The notes beneath the pieces were generated by a model. It saw only the letters and a program-made list of their open reading frames with translations, was not told where the DNA came from and searched no databases. Below, one piece after another: positions 1-6,402 of a stretch of 7,351 nt of DNA; position 1 is the stretch's first letter; each line of letters begins with the position of its first letter. The position numbers and the translations under genes were made by a program. Origin of the DNA: Xanthobacteraceae bacterium (lineage in GTDB: Bacteria; Pseudomonadota; Alphaproteobacteria; Rhizobiales; Xanthobacteraceae); NCBI GenBank assembly GCA_030037105.1, contig JASHRY010000339.1, forward strand, positions 1 through 7,351, given 5' to 3'.

Positions 1-1355
1 GGCGAGAAGCGCTCGTGGCTGCGCCAGCGTGGCGTGCGCTTCTTTCCCGTGGTCGGCTGGGCCGAGCGCGGCGGCGGCAACGCCACCGGCCACGGCAATT
101 CGGTGCCGCGCTTCCATGTCACCTGGGGAACCGGTCCTGCCGTCGTCGCGCCGTTCGCGCGGCGCGTGCGCAAAGCAGTGGAGCGGGGGCTTGCCGCCCT
201 GAGATTTAGGCATCGCGTCAACGAACTGACCAAGGCGGGCGGCGCCATCGACGGCGTGCGCGGCGACATCCTCGCGCCGTCGAACGCCGAGCGCGGCCGC
301 AAAAGCTCGCGCGAGATGTCGGATCGTTTGCGCTCAAGGCGCAGGCGGTCATCGTCGCTTCCGGCGGCATCGGCGCCAATCACGAGCTTATTCGTCAGAA
401 CTGGCCGCAGCGTTTGGGGGCGCCGCCCAGGCGCATGATCACCGGCGTTCCCGACCATGTCGACGGCCGCATGTTGGCCGTCAGCGAAGCCGCCGGCGGG
501 CGGGTCATCAATCGCGATCGCATGTGGCATTACGTGGAAGGCGTCAGGAACTGGAATCCGATCTGGACCGCGCACGCCATTCGCATCCTGCCCGGTCCAT
601 CCGCGCTGTGGCTCGACGCGCGCGGCAGACGGCTGCCGGCCCCGCTTTATCCTGGCTTCGATACGCTCGGCACCCTCACATACATCATGCAGACCGGGTA
701 CGATTATTCCTGGTTGATCCTCACCCGAAAAATCATCGCCAAGGAATTCGCGCTGTCCGGCTCGGAGCAAAATCCCGATTTGACCGGCAAAAGCTGGCGC
801 CGGGTTCTTCTGAGCCGCGCGGCCGGGGGCATTCCCGGCCCGGTCAAAGCCTTCATGGACAAGGGCGAAGACTTCATCGTCGAGCGCGATCTTGCGGTCC
901 TGGTCGAGCGCATGAATGCGCTCGCCGGCGGCGAGCCCTTACTGAACGTGGCGAGTGTCGAGCGCGAGATCGCCGCCCGCGATCGCCAACTCGACAATCC
1001 CTATTGCAAGGACATGCAGATCACGGCCATTCGCGGCGCGCGTCGTTATCTCGGCGACCGGCTCATTCGCACGGCGCGGCCGCATCGGCTGCTCGATCCC
1101 GCTGCCGGACCTTTGATCGCGGTTCGCCTCAACATTTTGACGCGCAAGACTCTGGGCGGCCTGCAAACCGATCTCGACAGCCGCGTGCTCGGCGCCGACG
1201 GCCGACCCGTGCCCGGACTTTACGCCGCCGGCGAGGCGGCTGGGTTCGGCGGCGGCGGCGTTCACGGCTACGCCGCGCTCGAAGGAACCTTCCTCGGCGG
1301 CTGCATCTTCTCCGGTCGGGCGGCCGGGCGGGCCGCGGCACGGAACGTCGCTTGA
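1..1355 (+). pseudogene. FAD-binding dehydrogenase (KstD/fumarate reductase flavoprotein-like), 5'-truncated by window edge and frameshifted
   Basis: Seen: two reading frames on the + strand together make one protein. Frame 1 (1-315) encodes a segment with GWAERGGG, GHGNSVPRFH and TWGTGP. Frame 3 (318-1355) continues with AQAVIVASGGIG, then HGYAALEGTFLGGCIFSGR at the C-terminus, ending at TGA 1353-1355. The join falls just after an SSRE motif (304-315), where one base appears to be missing; frame 1 runs on only to a stop at 436-438. About 450 codons are visible. The N-terminal GxGxxG dinucleotide-binding fold and the start codon lie upstream of the window. Known: this resembles a family of roughly 550-residue FAD-binding dehydrogenases related to 3-ketosteroid-delta-1-dehydrogenase and fumarate reductase flavoproteins, which are soluble enzymes mostly of unknown substrate. 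Inference: either a genuine pseudogene or a one-base sequence error in an intact gene. It converges on the livF end of the transporter operon. An ATG at 414 opens frame 3, but starting there would drop half the flavin domain. Confidence 0.82.
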
Positions 1356-1384
1356 GCCGCGCCTCGAGCGGGATGACTTATCAG

Positions 1385-1406
1385 CGCGTTCGCGGCTGCA
1401 AACGCG
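1385..1406. terminator. Weak hairpin in convergent gap (possible bidirectional terminator)
   Basis: Between the stop of the FAD dehydrogenase (1355, + strand) and the stop of livF (1416, - strand) there is a perfect 6-bp inverted repeat, CGCGTT (1385-1390) with AACGCG (1401-1406), around a 10-nt loop. A competing 7-bp pairing exists between 1355-1361 and 1391-1397. Neither has a T-tract on either strand, so an intrinsic terminator is only a guess from position. Confidence 0.22.
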
Positions 1407-1415
1407 GTTGGCGCG

Positions 1416-2141
1416 TCATGCGGCCGACGGCCGCCCTACGCCGATCAATCGATCGAGCTTTTCCCGGCTCTGTCGCAACGGTTCGCTCAAGCCGTCGTAA
1501 CTGATCCGACCGCGGTTCATCACCACGGTGCGCGGCGAGATGTCGAGCGCCAGGCGCGTGTTCTGCTCGACCAGGACCAGCGTCAGTCCTTGGGTGTCGA
1601 CCAGATGGCGAACCGCGCGGGTGAGTTCCTCGACGATGACCGGTGCCAGGCCCTCCGAAGGCTCGTCCATGAGGATCACTTCCGGATTGCCGACGAGCGC
1701 CCGGGCGATCGCCAGCATTTGTTGCTCGCCGCCGGAGAGATGATTGCCGCGGTTGAGCTGCCGCTCCTTGAGCTTGGGGAAAAGCGCGAAGACCGCGTCG
1801 ATGGTCCACGGCCCCGGCCGCGCCGCCACTTCGAGATTTTCCCTTAGCGTCAACGATGGAAATATCTCCCGCTCCTGCGGGACATATCCCAAGCCGGCCG
1901 CGACCCGCCGGTGCGGCGCGAATTGCGAAATATCGCGGCCGAGCAAGCGGACGCGGCCGCGATGCAGCGTGGTGTGCCCCATTATCGTCGCCAGCAGCGT
2001 GGTCTTGCCGACGCCGTTGCGGCCGATGATGGAGAGCGTTTCCCCGGCTCTGACCTCAAGCCGGACATTCTCGACGATAACGGTCTCGCCGTAGCCGCCC
2101 GATACGTCGTCAAGCTCGAGCGCCAGTTCCCGCTCAGTCAC
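1416..2141 (-). CDS. livF: ABC transporter ATP-binding protein LivF (branched-chain amino acid/HAAT type)
   Basis: This is one of the two cytoplasmic ATPases of the Liv-type importer encoded here; it hydrolyses ATP to drive uptake. At 241 residues it is the usual family length. Visible motifs: Walker A GRNGVGKTT (residues 40-48), Q-loop Gln89 in YVPQE, signature LSGGEQQ (135-141), Walker B VILMDEP (155-161) with catalytic Glu160, and VEQN (191-194) where other ABC ATPases have the H-loop His. That Gln is normal for LivF and helps separate it from LivG. The start is GTG at 2141, supported by a strong Shine-Dalgarno GGAGGG (2148-2153) six bases upstream. The first 8 bp overlap the end of livG (GTGACTGA), which suggests translational coupling. 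It is the last gene of the operon and ends at TGA 1416-1418, 60 bp from the convergent dehydrogenase. Assignment to LivF is firm; the transported substrate is unknown. Confidence 0.95.
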   Translation of the reverse strand: MTERELALELDDVSGGYGETVIVENVRLEVRAGETLSIIGRNGVGKTTLLATIMGHTTLHRGRVRLLGRDISQFAPHRRVAAGLGYVPQEREIFPSLTLRENLEVAARPGPWTIDAVFALFPKLKERQLNRGNHLSGGEQQMLAIARALVGNPEVILMDEPSEGLAPVIVEELTRAVRHLVDTQGLTLVLVEQNTRLALDISPRTVVMNRGRISYDGLSEPLRQSREKLDRLIGVGRPSAA

Positions 2142-2916
2142 GGCGATCCCTCCGTGCCTCGCCGAGGTAGACCGCGCGCACGCGCTCGTCGGCCGAGATC
2201 TCCTCCGGCGTGCCTTCGGTCAGCACGGCGCCGGCGACCATCACCGTGATCCGCTGCGCAAAGCGGAACACCACGTCCATGTCATGCTCGATGATCAGGA
2301 CGGTGATGTCCGGATCGAGCCTGGAGATCACCTCGAGGATCAGATGGTTTTCCGAGGACGGCACGCCGGCTGCCGGTTCGTCGAGCAGCAGGAGCTTCGG
2401 CCGCTGCGCCAGCGCGATCGCGATCTCGACCAGCCGTTGCCGGCCGTAGGGCAGCTCGCGCACCGGCTTGCAGGCGTCGGCGAGGAGCGCGAGCGCCTCC
2501 AGTTGATCGAGCGCCTCGTCGATAACCGCGGCCTCGCTGCCGGCCGATCGCCACAGGCGATGGCAGGCGCGCGTGCGCTCGGCGACCGCAAGATAGACAT
2601 TCTCGACGACGGTCAGGCCGCGAAACAGCCGGTTGACCTGGAACGTACACGCAATCCCGCGCCGCGCGCGCGCGGCCTGCGACAGGTGAGTGATCTCTTC
2701 GCCGTCGAGCCGCACTTGGCCCGCCGACGGCCGCAGCACGCCGGTGATCAGATTGACGAGGCTGGTCTTGCCGGCGCCGTTCGGCCCGATCAGCGCGTGG
2801 CGGGCGCCGCGCGGCAACGACAGATTGATGTCGTTGGCCACCTGGATTGCGCCGAAGCTTCTTTGCAGGTTCCTGATTTCCAGGGCCGGAGGCGCTGTCG
2901 CGCTCGTCATGGTCAT
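2134..2916 (-). CDS. livG: ABC transporter ATP-binding protein LivG (branched-chain amino acid/HAAT type)
   Basis: This is the second ATPase subunit of the Liv-type importer, expected to pair with LivF under the LivH/LivM channel. At 260 residues it has normal length. Motifs seen: Walker A GPNGAGKTS (44-52), Q-loop Gln93 in CTFQ, the LivG-style signature LPYGRQR (155-161) in place of LSGGQ, Walker B LLLLDEP (175-181) with catalytic Glu180, H-loop His211 in IEHDM, and a C-terminal VYLGE typical of the family. The chosen ATG at 2916 forms an ATGA overlap with the livM stop (2913-2916), the classic coupling arrangement, with a modest GGGGA (2925-2929) eight bases upstream. The frame stays open far upstream through livM, but that stretch is GC-driven shadow, not an N-terminal extension. 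A second ATG two codons in (2910) is a possible alternative. It ends at TGA 2134-2136, inside the start of livF. Confidence 0.95.
   Translation of the reverse strand: MTMTSATAPPALEIRNLQRSFGAIQVANDINLSLPRGARHALIGPNGAGKTSLVNLITGVLRPSAGQVRLDGEEITHLSQAARARRGIACTFQVNRLFRGLTVVENVYLAVAERTRACHRLWRSAGSEAAVIDEALDQLEALALLADACKPVRELPYGRQRLVEIAIALAQRPKLLLLDEPAAGVPSSENHLILEVISRLDPDITVLIIEHDMDVVFRFAQRITVMVAGAVLTEGTPEEISADERVRAVYLGEARRDRRD
2148..2153 (-). promoter_or_regulatory. Ribosome binding site of livF, supports GTG start
   Basis: On the - strand GGAGGG sits six bases before the GTG at 2141, inside the 3' end of livG. It is the best Shine-Dalgarno match in the operon and decides for the GTG start. Confidence 0.7.
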
Positions 2917-3950
2917 CGGCGCATTCCCCACCGCAGGAGCCGACCCATATGGGCGAGTCTGGCGAACACGCCGCGCCGCGCCAGCAGGACCACCACGATC
3001 AACAAGAGGCCGATGCCGAATTGCCAGAATTCCGGGCTGACTTTCGCCAATTCGTTTTGCAGCACCATGTAAAGCACGGCGCCGACAAACGCGCCGTAAA
3101 GCCAGCCGGCGCCGCCGAGGATGAGCATCATCAGCACCGCGGCCGATTGGTCGAAATCGAATACGCCGAGCGTCACCAAGGTGTTGGTCTGCACAAACAG
3201 CCCGCCGGCGACGCCGGCGAGGCCGGCGGCGATCGTATAGACGATGACGAGGCGCCAATGCACCGGCGATCCGAGCGCGTGCATGCGGGCGACGTTTTCG
3301 CGGATTCCGGCGAGCGATTGTCCGAACGGCGAATAGACGATCCGGCGCACCACATAGAAAGCGACGAAGAGCACGGCGAGGCAATAGAGATAATAGGTGC
3401 GGCCGTAGAGGTCGTAGCCGAAATATCCGAACAGCGGCGCGATATTGACGCCGGGAATGCCGTCGTAGCCGCCGGTAAAGCCGCGAAACAGGTTGCCCAA
3501 TTGCTGCAGCATGATGGTCGTCGAGAGCGTCAGCACCAACAGCGCCAGGCCGCGATAGCGCAACAAGATCCAGCCGGAGAGGAAGCCTGCAATCGCCGCC
3601 AGCGCCCCCGCGCAAACGAGCCCGGAAATAGGCTCGTTCCAGTTCAGGTCGGTGATCAGCAGGGCCGCGCCATAGGCGCCGACGCCGAAGAACGCCGCGT
3701 GGCCGAGCGTGACGATTCCGGCAAAACCGAGAATGAGATCGAGTGACAACGCGAACAGGATCATGATCAGCGTCTGGCCGCCGAGAATCATCTGGTTGGG
3801 AAAGACGAAATAGGCGGCTATGGCCAGCAGCCAAGGCAACGCCTCGGCGGCGCCAAAACGATCCCGCCGCGCCAGGAAGCTGACGGCGCGCGCGCGCTCG
3901 TCGGCAATTTCGCCGCCGAGGGATGGCGGGGACGATTTAGTCGCGTCCAT
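2913..3950 (-). CDS. livM: ABC transporter permease LivM (branched-chain amino acid/HAAT type)
   Basis: This is an inner-membrane permease subunit that forms the translocation path with LivH. The 345-residue protein begins with a hydrophilic cytoplasmic stretch of about 35 residues (rich in Asp/Glu/Arg), followed by roughly eight to ten hydrophobic segments. Clear ones lie near residues 36-50, 56-75, 79-100, 108-130, 185-203, 232-255, 268-298 and 308-325. Family landmarks are LGFAGIVTLGHAAFFGVGAY (74-93), the ATPase-contacting loop SPFGQSLAGIREN (207-219) and LMMLILGGAGWLYGA (273-287). The start is ATG 3950, with a weak GGGA five bases upstream; it overlaps the end of livH by 14 bp. The stop TGA (2913-2915) overlaps the livG start. 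The GWLYGA loop near the C-terminus, with its LILGG lead-in, is the LivM hallmark and distinguishes it from LivH. Substrate specificity cannot be read from the permease. Confidence 0.94.
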   Translation of the reverse strand: MDATKSSPPSLGGEIADERARAVSFLARRDRFGAAEALPWLLAIAAYFVFPNQMILGGQTLIMILFALSLDLILGFAGIVTLGHAAFFGVGAYGAALLITDLNWNEPISGLVCAGALAAIAGFLSGWILLRYRGLALLVLTLSTTIMLQQLGNLFRGFTGGYDGIPGVNIAPLFGYFGYDLYGRTYYLYCLAVLFVAFYVVRRIVYSPFGQSLAGIRENVARMHALGSPVHWRLVIVYTIAAGLAGVAGGLFVQTNTLVTLGVFDFDQSAAVLMMLILGGAGWLYGAFVGAVLYMVLQNELAKVSPEFWQFGIGLLLIVVVLLARRGVFARLAHMGRLLRWGMRR

Positions 3951-4800
3951 AGAGTCCCGCGGGCTTTATCAGCAGGATCAGCACCGCGACGGCATAAATG
4001 ACGAGGCCCCCGGCGTCGGCGAAGAGATATTTGCCCGCGGTATCGCCGACGCCGAGCACCGACGCGCCCACAAGCGTGCCCCAAATGGTGCCGGAGCCGC
4101 CGACGGCGACGACCAGCAGGAAAAAGACCAGATAGATGACGGCAAAGCTCGGCGTGAGGCCAAGGAGCTGAATGGCGAGCCCGCCGCCGAGCGCGGCAAG
4201 ACCGCTGCCGATCGCGAAAGTGAACGTGAACAGACGATCGACGTCGATGCCGACCGATTGCGCCATGCGCCGGTTGTCGACCGCGGCGCGAATCTTGGCC
4301 CCCATATTGGTGCGCTCGAAGCCGTACCAGAGCGCCGCAACCAGCACCGCCCCGACGACAATGAGAAAGACCCGGTAAGTCGGGAAGCTGCGGGCGCCGA
4401 GGCGGACCTCGCCGGAGAGGTAATCGGGAAGGCGGATCCCCTGCGGCAGCGGCCCATAAAAATACGTGAAGGTCGCGATCGCCATGAAAGCGAGCCCTAT
4501 GGTCATCAGCACCTGGTCGAGTTCGCTCGCGCCGTAGAGCTGCGCATAAAGCGTCCGCTCGAACAGGACGCTGATGCAGCCGACGACCACGAAGGTGATG
4601 ACAAGCGAAGCCAGAAACGGCACGCCCCAGGTCGCGGTCGCCGTCAGCACGAGATAGCCGCCGACCATGGCGAACGCGCCATGCGCCAGATTGACGACCC
4701 CCATCAATCCCATGGTGACGGAGAGTCCGACGGAAATGATGAACAGGAACACGGCCCAGGCCAGACCATCGAACAGGATGCTGACGATGGTGTTGACCAT
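3937..4800 (-). CDS. livH: ABC transporter permease LivH (branched-chain amino acid/HAAT type)
   Basis: This is the partner permease of LivM in the inner membrane. From the ATG at 4800 it has 287 residues, the normal LivH length. It starts MVNTIVSILFDGLAWAVFLF, then GLMGVVNLAHGAFAMVGGY (31-49), the strongest LivH signature. The cytoplasmic ATPase-contact loop is TNMGAKIRAAVDNRRMAQSV (164-183), and near the C-terminus come VAVGGSGTIWGTLVGA (231-246) and LLIKPAGLYGRD. About eight hydrophobic segments are visible. A GTG 33 bases further upstream (4833) would add eleven residues, but it has no Shine-Dalgarno and sits on the edge of a GC hairpin, so the ATG is preferred. Its GGAG is 14 bases away, so initiation may be modest. 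The stop TAA (3937-3939) lies inside livM. The gene follows the binding-protein gene after 91 bp, the only sizeable gap in the operon. Confidence 0.94.
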   Translation of the reverse strand: MVNTIVSILFDGLAWAVFLFIISVGLSVTMGLMGVVNLAHGAFAMVGGYLVLTATATWGVPFLASLVITFVVVGCISVLFERTLYAQLYGASELDQVLMTIGLAFMAIATFTYFYGPLPQGIRLPDYLSGEVRLGARSFPTYRVFLIVVGAVLVAALWYGFERTNMGAKIRAAVDNRRMAQSVGIDVDRLFTFTFAIGSGLAALGGGLAIQLLGLTPSFAVIYLVFFLLVVAVGGSGTIWGTLVGASVLGVGDTAGKYLFADAGGLVIYAVAVLILLIKPAGLYGRD

Positions 4801-4832
4801 GGGGGCCACGTTCGCTCCCGGTGCCGTTTGCA

Positions 4833-4852
4833 CCCCGCCCCGGGAAGCGGGG
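4833..4852 (-). promoter_or_regulatory. GC hairpin between substrate-binding protein gene and livH (possible mRNA-stabilising or processing stem)
   Basis: On the transcribed - strand CCCCGC (4852-4847) pairs perfectly with GCGGGG (4838-4833) around an 8-nt loop that itself contains CCCGGG. No U-tract follows, so it does not look like a full intrinsic terminator. Known: stems after the binding-protein gene of ABC operons (for example malE-malF) protect the upstream mRNA and let the binding protein be made in excess over the membrane subunits. That role here is inference. Confidence 0.45.
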
Positions 4853-4891
4853 AGAATGCATCTGCCGCTGCCGGCTTACTGCCTCAGGCCG

Positions 4892-6097
4892 CTATGATGC
4901 GCAACGTCCTATTTTGAGCGCCTTGCACTCGTCTTTCACCTGCGGATACGTTTCCAGAATTTTGACGCCGAGCTTGCCGTCGGGCTTCTTGATGACCTCT
5001 TCGGCGTTCTCGTTCTGGATGATGTCGCGCGTCTGCGGATCGATCTCGATCGGACCGCGCGGCCCGTCGTATTTCCAACCCTTGAGCGCATCGACGACCT
5101 TGGCGCCGTCGTCGAGGTTGCCGTGCAGCGCGTTGATGACGTGAAAGATCCCGGCCATCGTGTCCCATGACGCGGCGGACATGAAATCGGGATAGGAGCT
5201 GGGGCCGTAGGCAGCGTGCCATTCCTTGACGAAGGCGTTGTTGACGGGAGTGTCGTAATCGTCGGCATAGCTCGACATGACGATCAAACCGACGGCCGCG
5301 TCGCTCATATGCGCAAGCTCGTAGTCGGGAATGAGGTCCATGGGGCCGATGAGCCGAACCCCGGCCTGCCGCATGGCAAGCTCGCCATAGGTCTTCATCA
5401 CCCCGGCGGCGTGCGCCCCGGAAGGAACGAAAACGTAGAAGCAATCGGGATGCTCGTCCTTGACCCGCTGGAAGAATGGCGTGAAGTCGGGCACCGGTCC
5501 GGGAGCGCCCATGCGGATTTGATCGATCAGCTTGCCTCCGGCCTTTTCGAAAGCGGTCTTGAAGGCGAGCGTTGAGTCCTGCCCCGGCGGGAAATCGGTA
5601 TATCCGGCGGCCGCGGTCTTACAGCCGGCGTCTTTCGCCGCGTAGGTTCCCATCGGATATGCCGGGTCCCACATGCTGAAGGAGAAGCGCACGATGTAGG
5701 GCGATAAATTCGTGATCCACGCCGTTCCGGCATTGGCGATGAGCATCGGCATCTTGGCCTGGGTCATCAGCGGCGCCACCGCGATTGCCGACGGCGAGAA
5801 GACGAAGCCGGTGAGCAGCTTCACCTTGTCGTTGGTGATCAGCTCGGTCACCACGGTCCTGGCATTGGCGCCCGAAGGCGGCCCTTCGTCGCGCTTGACC
5901 AACTCGATCTTGTTGTCGCCGAGGTCCTTGGCGTGCAGCTTGACGTAGAGGTCGAACGCCTTGTCGACCTGATTGCCCAGATCGGACATCGGGCCCGAAT
6001 ACGGCAACACCACGCCGATCTTGACCGTCTCCGCGTTCGCCGTCATCGCCCAACAGGACGCCAACACCGTGGCTGCAAGCGCGGCAATGATTTTCAT
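4892..6097 (-). CDS. ABC transporter periplasmic substrate-binding protein (LivK-like, Peripla_BP_6 type)
   Basis: This is the ligand-capturing subunit of the importer, exported to the periplasm and delivering substrate to LivHM. It has 401 residues. The N-terminus shows a short positive start (MK), a hydrophobic core and a likely signal-peptidase I site ANA|E after residue 22. A possible lipobox LASC (12-15) is also present. The mature protein begins [19 protein letters not shown], the standard opening of the type I periplasmic-binding fold. Other family-like segments are [14 protein letters not shown] (97-110), where ligand-contacting residues often lie, and [16 protein letters not shown] (347-362), seen in Liv-type binding proteins of proteobacteria. 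C391 and C399 could form a C-terminal disulfide. The start is ATG 6097, with GGGAG (6106-6110) eight bases upstream; the stop is TAG 4892-4894. As first gene of the operon it has its promoter in the divergent region shared with folD. Genome position suggests an amino acid, amide or aromatic/cyclic carboxylate ligand, but nothing in the sequence settles it. Confidence 0.93.
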   Translation of the reverse strand: MKIIAALAATVLASCWAMTANAETVKIGVVLPYSGPMSDLGNQVDKAFDLYVKLHAKDLGDNKIELVKRDEGPPSGANARTVVTELITNDKVKLLTGFVFSPSAIAVAPLMTQAKMPMLIANAGTAWITNLSPYIVRFSFSMWDPAYPMGTYAAKDAGCKTAAAGYTDFPPGQDSTLAFKTAFEKAGGKLIDQIRMGAPGPVPDFTPFFQRVKDEHPDCFYVFVPSGAHAAGVMKTYGELAMRQAGVRLIGPMDLIPDYELAHMSDAAVGLIVMSSYADDYDTPVNNAFVKEWHAAYGPSSYPDFMSAASWDTMAGIFHVINALHGNLDDGAKVVDALKGWKYDGPRGPIEIDPQTRDIIQNENAEEVIKKPDGKLGVKILETYPQVKDECKALKIGRCAS

Positions 6098-6176
6098 GGG
6101 CGGCTCTCCCTGGGTTCAATTTTCCTTGCGGAGGAGCGGCGTCTCGGCGCGAGCGTCCCTCCTCATTTTCCACGTC

Positions 6177-6197
6177 ACGCCGGAACATGGCCGGCGT
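6177..6197. repeat. 7-bp inverted repeat, operator- or stem-like
   Basis: ACGCCGG (6177-6183) is the exact reverse complement of CCGGCGT (6191-6197), with a 7-nt spacer. It lies 80-100 bp upstream of the binding-protein start. It could be an operator for a dimeric regulator, a leader hairpin, or part of a dispersed palindromic repeat; sequence alone does not choose. Confidence 0.45.
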
Positions 6198-6212
6198 CCG
6201 AAATAGGCTATC

Positions 6213-6225
6213 GGGGCAATGTCCC
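6213..6225. promoter_or_regulatory. 13-bp near-palindrome, candidate operator
   Basis: GGGGCAATGTCCC is symmetric about A6219, with a single imperfect (G:T) position. It lies 116 bp upstream of the binding-protein start and about 180 bp upstream of folD, 15 bp from the other inverted repeat. Size and symmetry would suit a dimeric transcription factor; no specific regulator is recognised. Confidence 0.3.
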
Positions 6226-6310
6226 ACTTTTCCCGCGACGAGTCAGCAGTTGATTTGCGAGCCGCGCCGCCGCTTTCTGTGCCTTCGTGCGCATGGTCCC
6301 GCGCCGGCCA

Positions 6311-6340
6311 TTGCGAATGCCGCCACTTCGCCCGTAGAAC
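6311..6340 (+). promoter_or_regulatory. Possible sigma-70-type promoter of folD
   Basis: TTGCGA (6311-6316) and TAGAAC (6335-6340) each match the -35 and -10 consensus at four of six bases, with an 18-bp spacer, ending 62 bp before the folD ATG. The match is modest and could be chance in 305 bp. Confidence 0.2.
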
Positions 6341-6402
6341 CCTCCCAAGAACCTTCCGAATCCAAAAGCCCTCCAAATCTTGCCTGTGGAGTTGCAGCGT
6401 CC

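Larger units (their letters stand above)
6098..6402. promoter_or_regulatory. Divergent intergenic region between the transporter operon and folD
   Basis: These 305 bp separate two outward-facing genes, so they must carry the promoter of the transporter operon and probably that of folD. I see two inverted repeats (6177-6197 and 6213-6225) and ribosome binding sites next to each start (GGGAG at 6106-6110 for the binding protein; GGAG at 6388-6391 for folD, eleven bases before its ATG). A 16-codon frame on the - strand (6116-6166) lies in the expected leader of the operon. I see no protein gene, tRNA or riboswitch that I can support. A convincing sigma-70 or sigma-54 promoter for the - strand could not be picked by eye. 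Confidence 0.6.

Noticed and set aside
1569..1571. The livF H-loop position carries Gln (VEQN) instead of His, hinting at an inactive ATPase
   Set aside because: VEQN is the normal state in LivF proteins, including the E. coli one; all other ATPase motifs are intact.
2949..3746. A 265-codon + strand frame inside livM
   Set aside because: Low-complexity Glu/Gln/His/Arg-rich antisense translation with no recognisable domain; a shadow of livM.
2134..3834. The livG frame is open for 566 codons, suggesting a LivM-LivG fusion
   Set aside because: The upstream 306 codons are out of frame with LivM and are Arg/Ala/Pro-rich shadow. livM has its own complete frame and the ATGA overlap marks the true livG start.
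4801..4833. GTG at 4833 as start of LivH
   Set aside because: No Shine-Dalgarno, the codon lies at the foot of the GC hairpin, and the added residues are not typical of LivH; ATG at 4800 fits the family start.
3820..4917. A 365-codon open frame on the + strand opposite livH and the start of livM
   Set aside because: Its translation is rich in Asp/Glu/Arg/His/Gly with no fold or motif, as expected from the antisense of GC-rich membrane-protein codons; the - strand frames are unmistakable LivH and LivM.
6187..6402. A 72-residue N-terminal extension of FolD from the ATG at 6187
   Set aside because: The extension has no FolD similarity, the ATG at 6403 gives the exact conserved N-terminus and E. 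coli-like residue numbering, and a GGAG precedes it.
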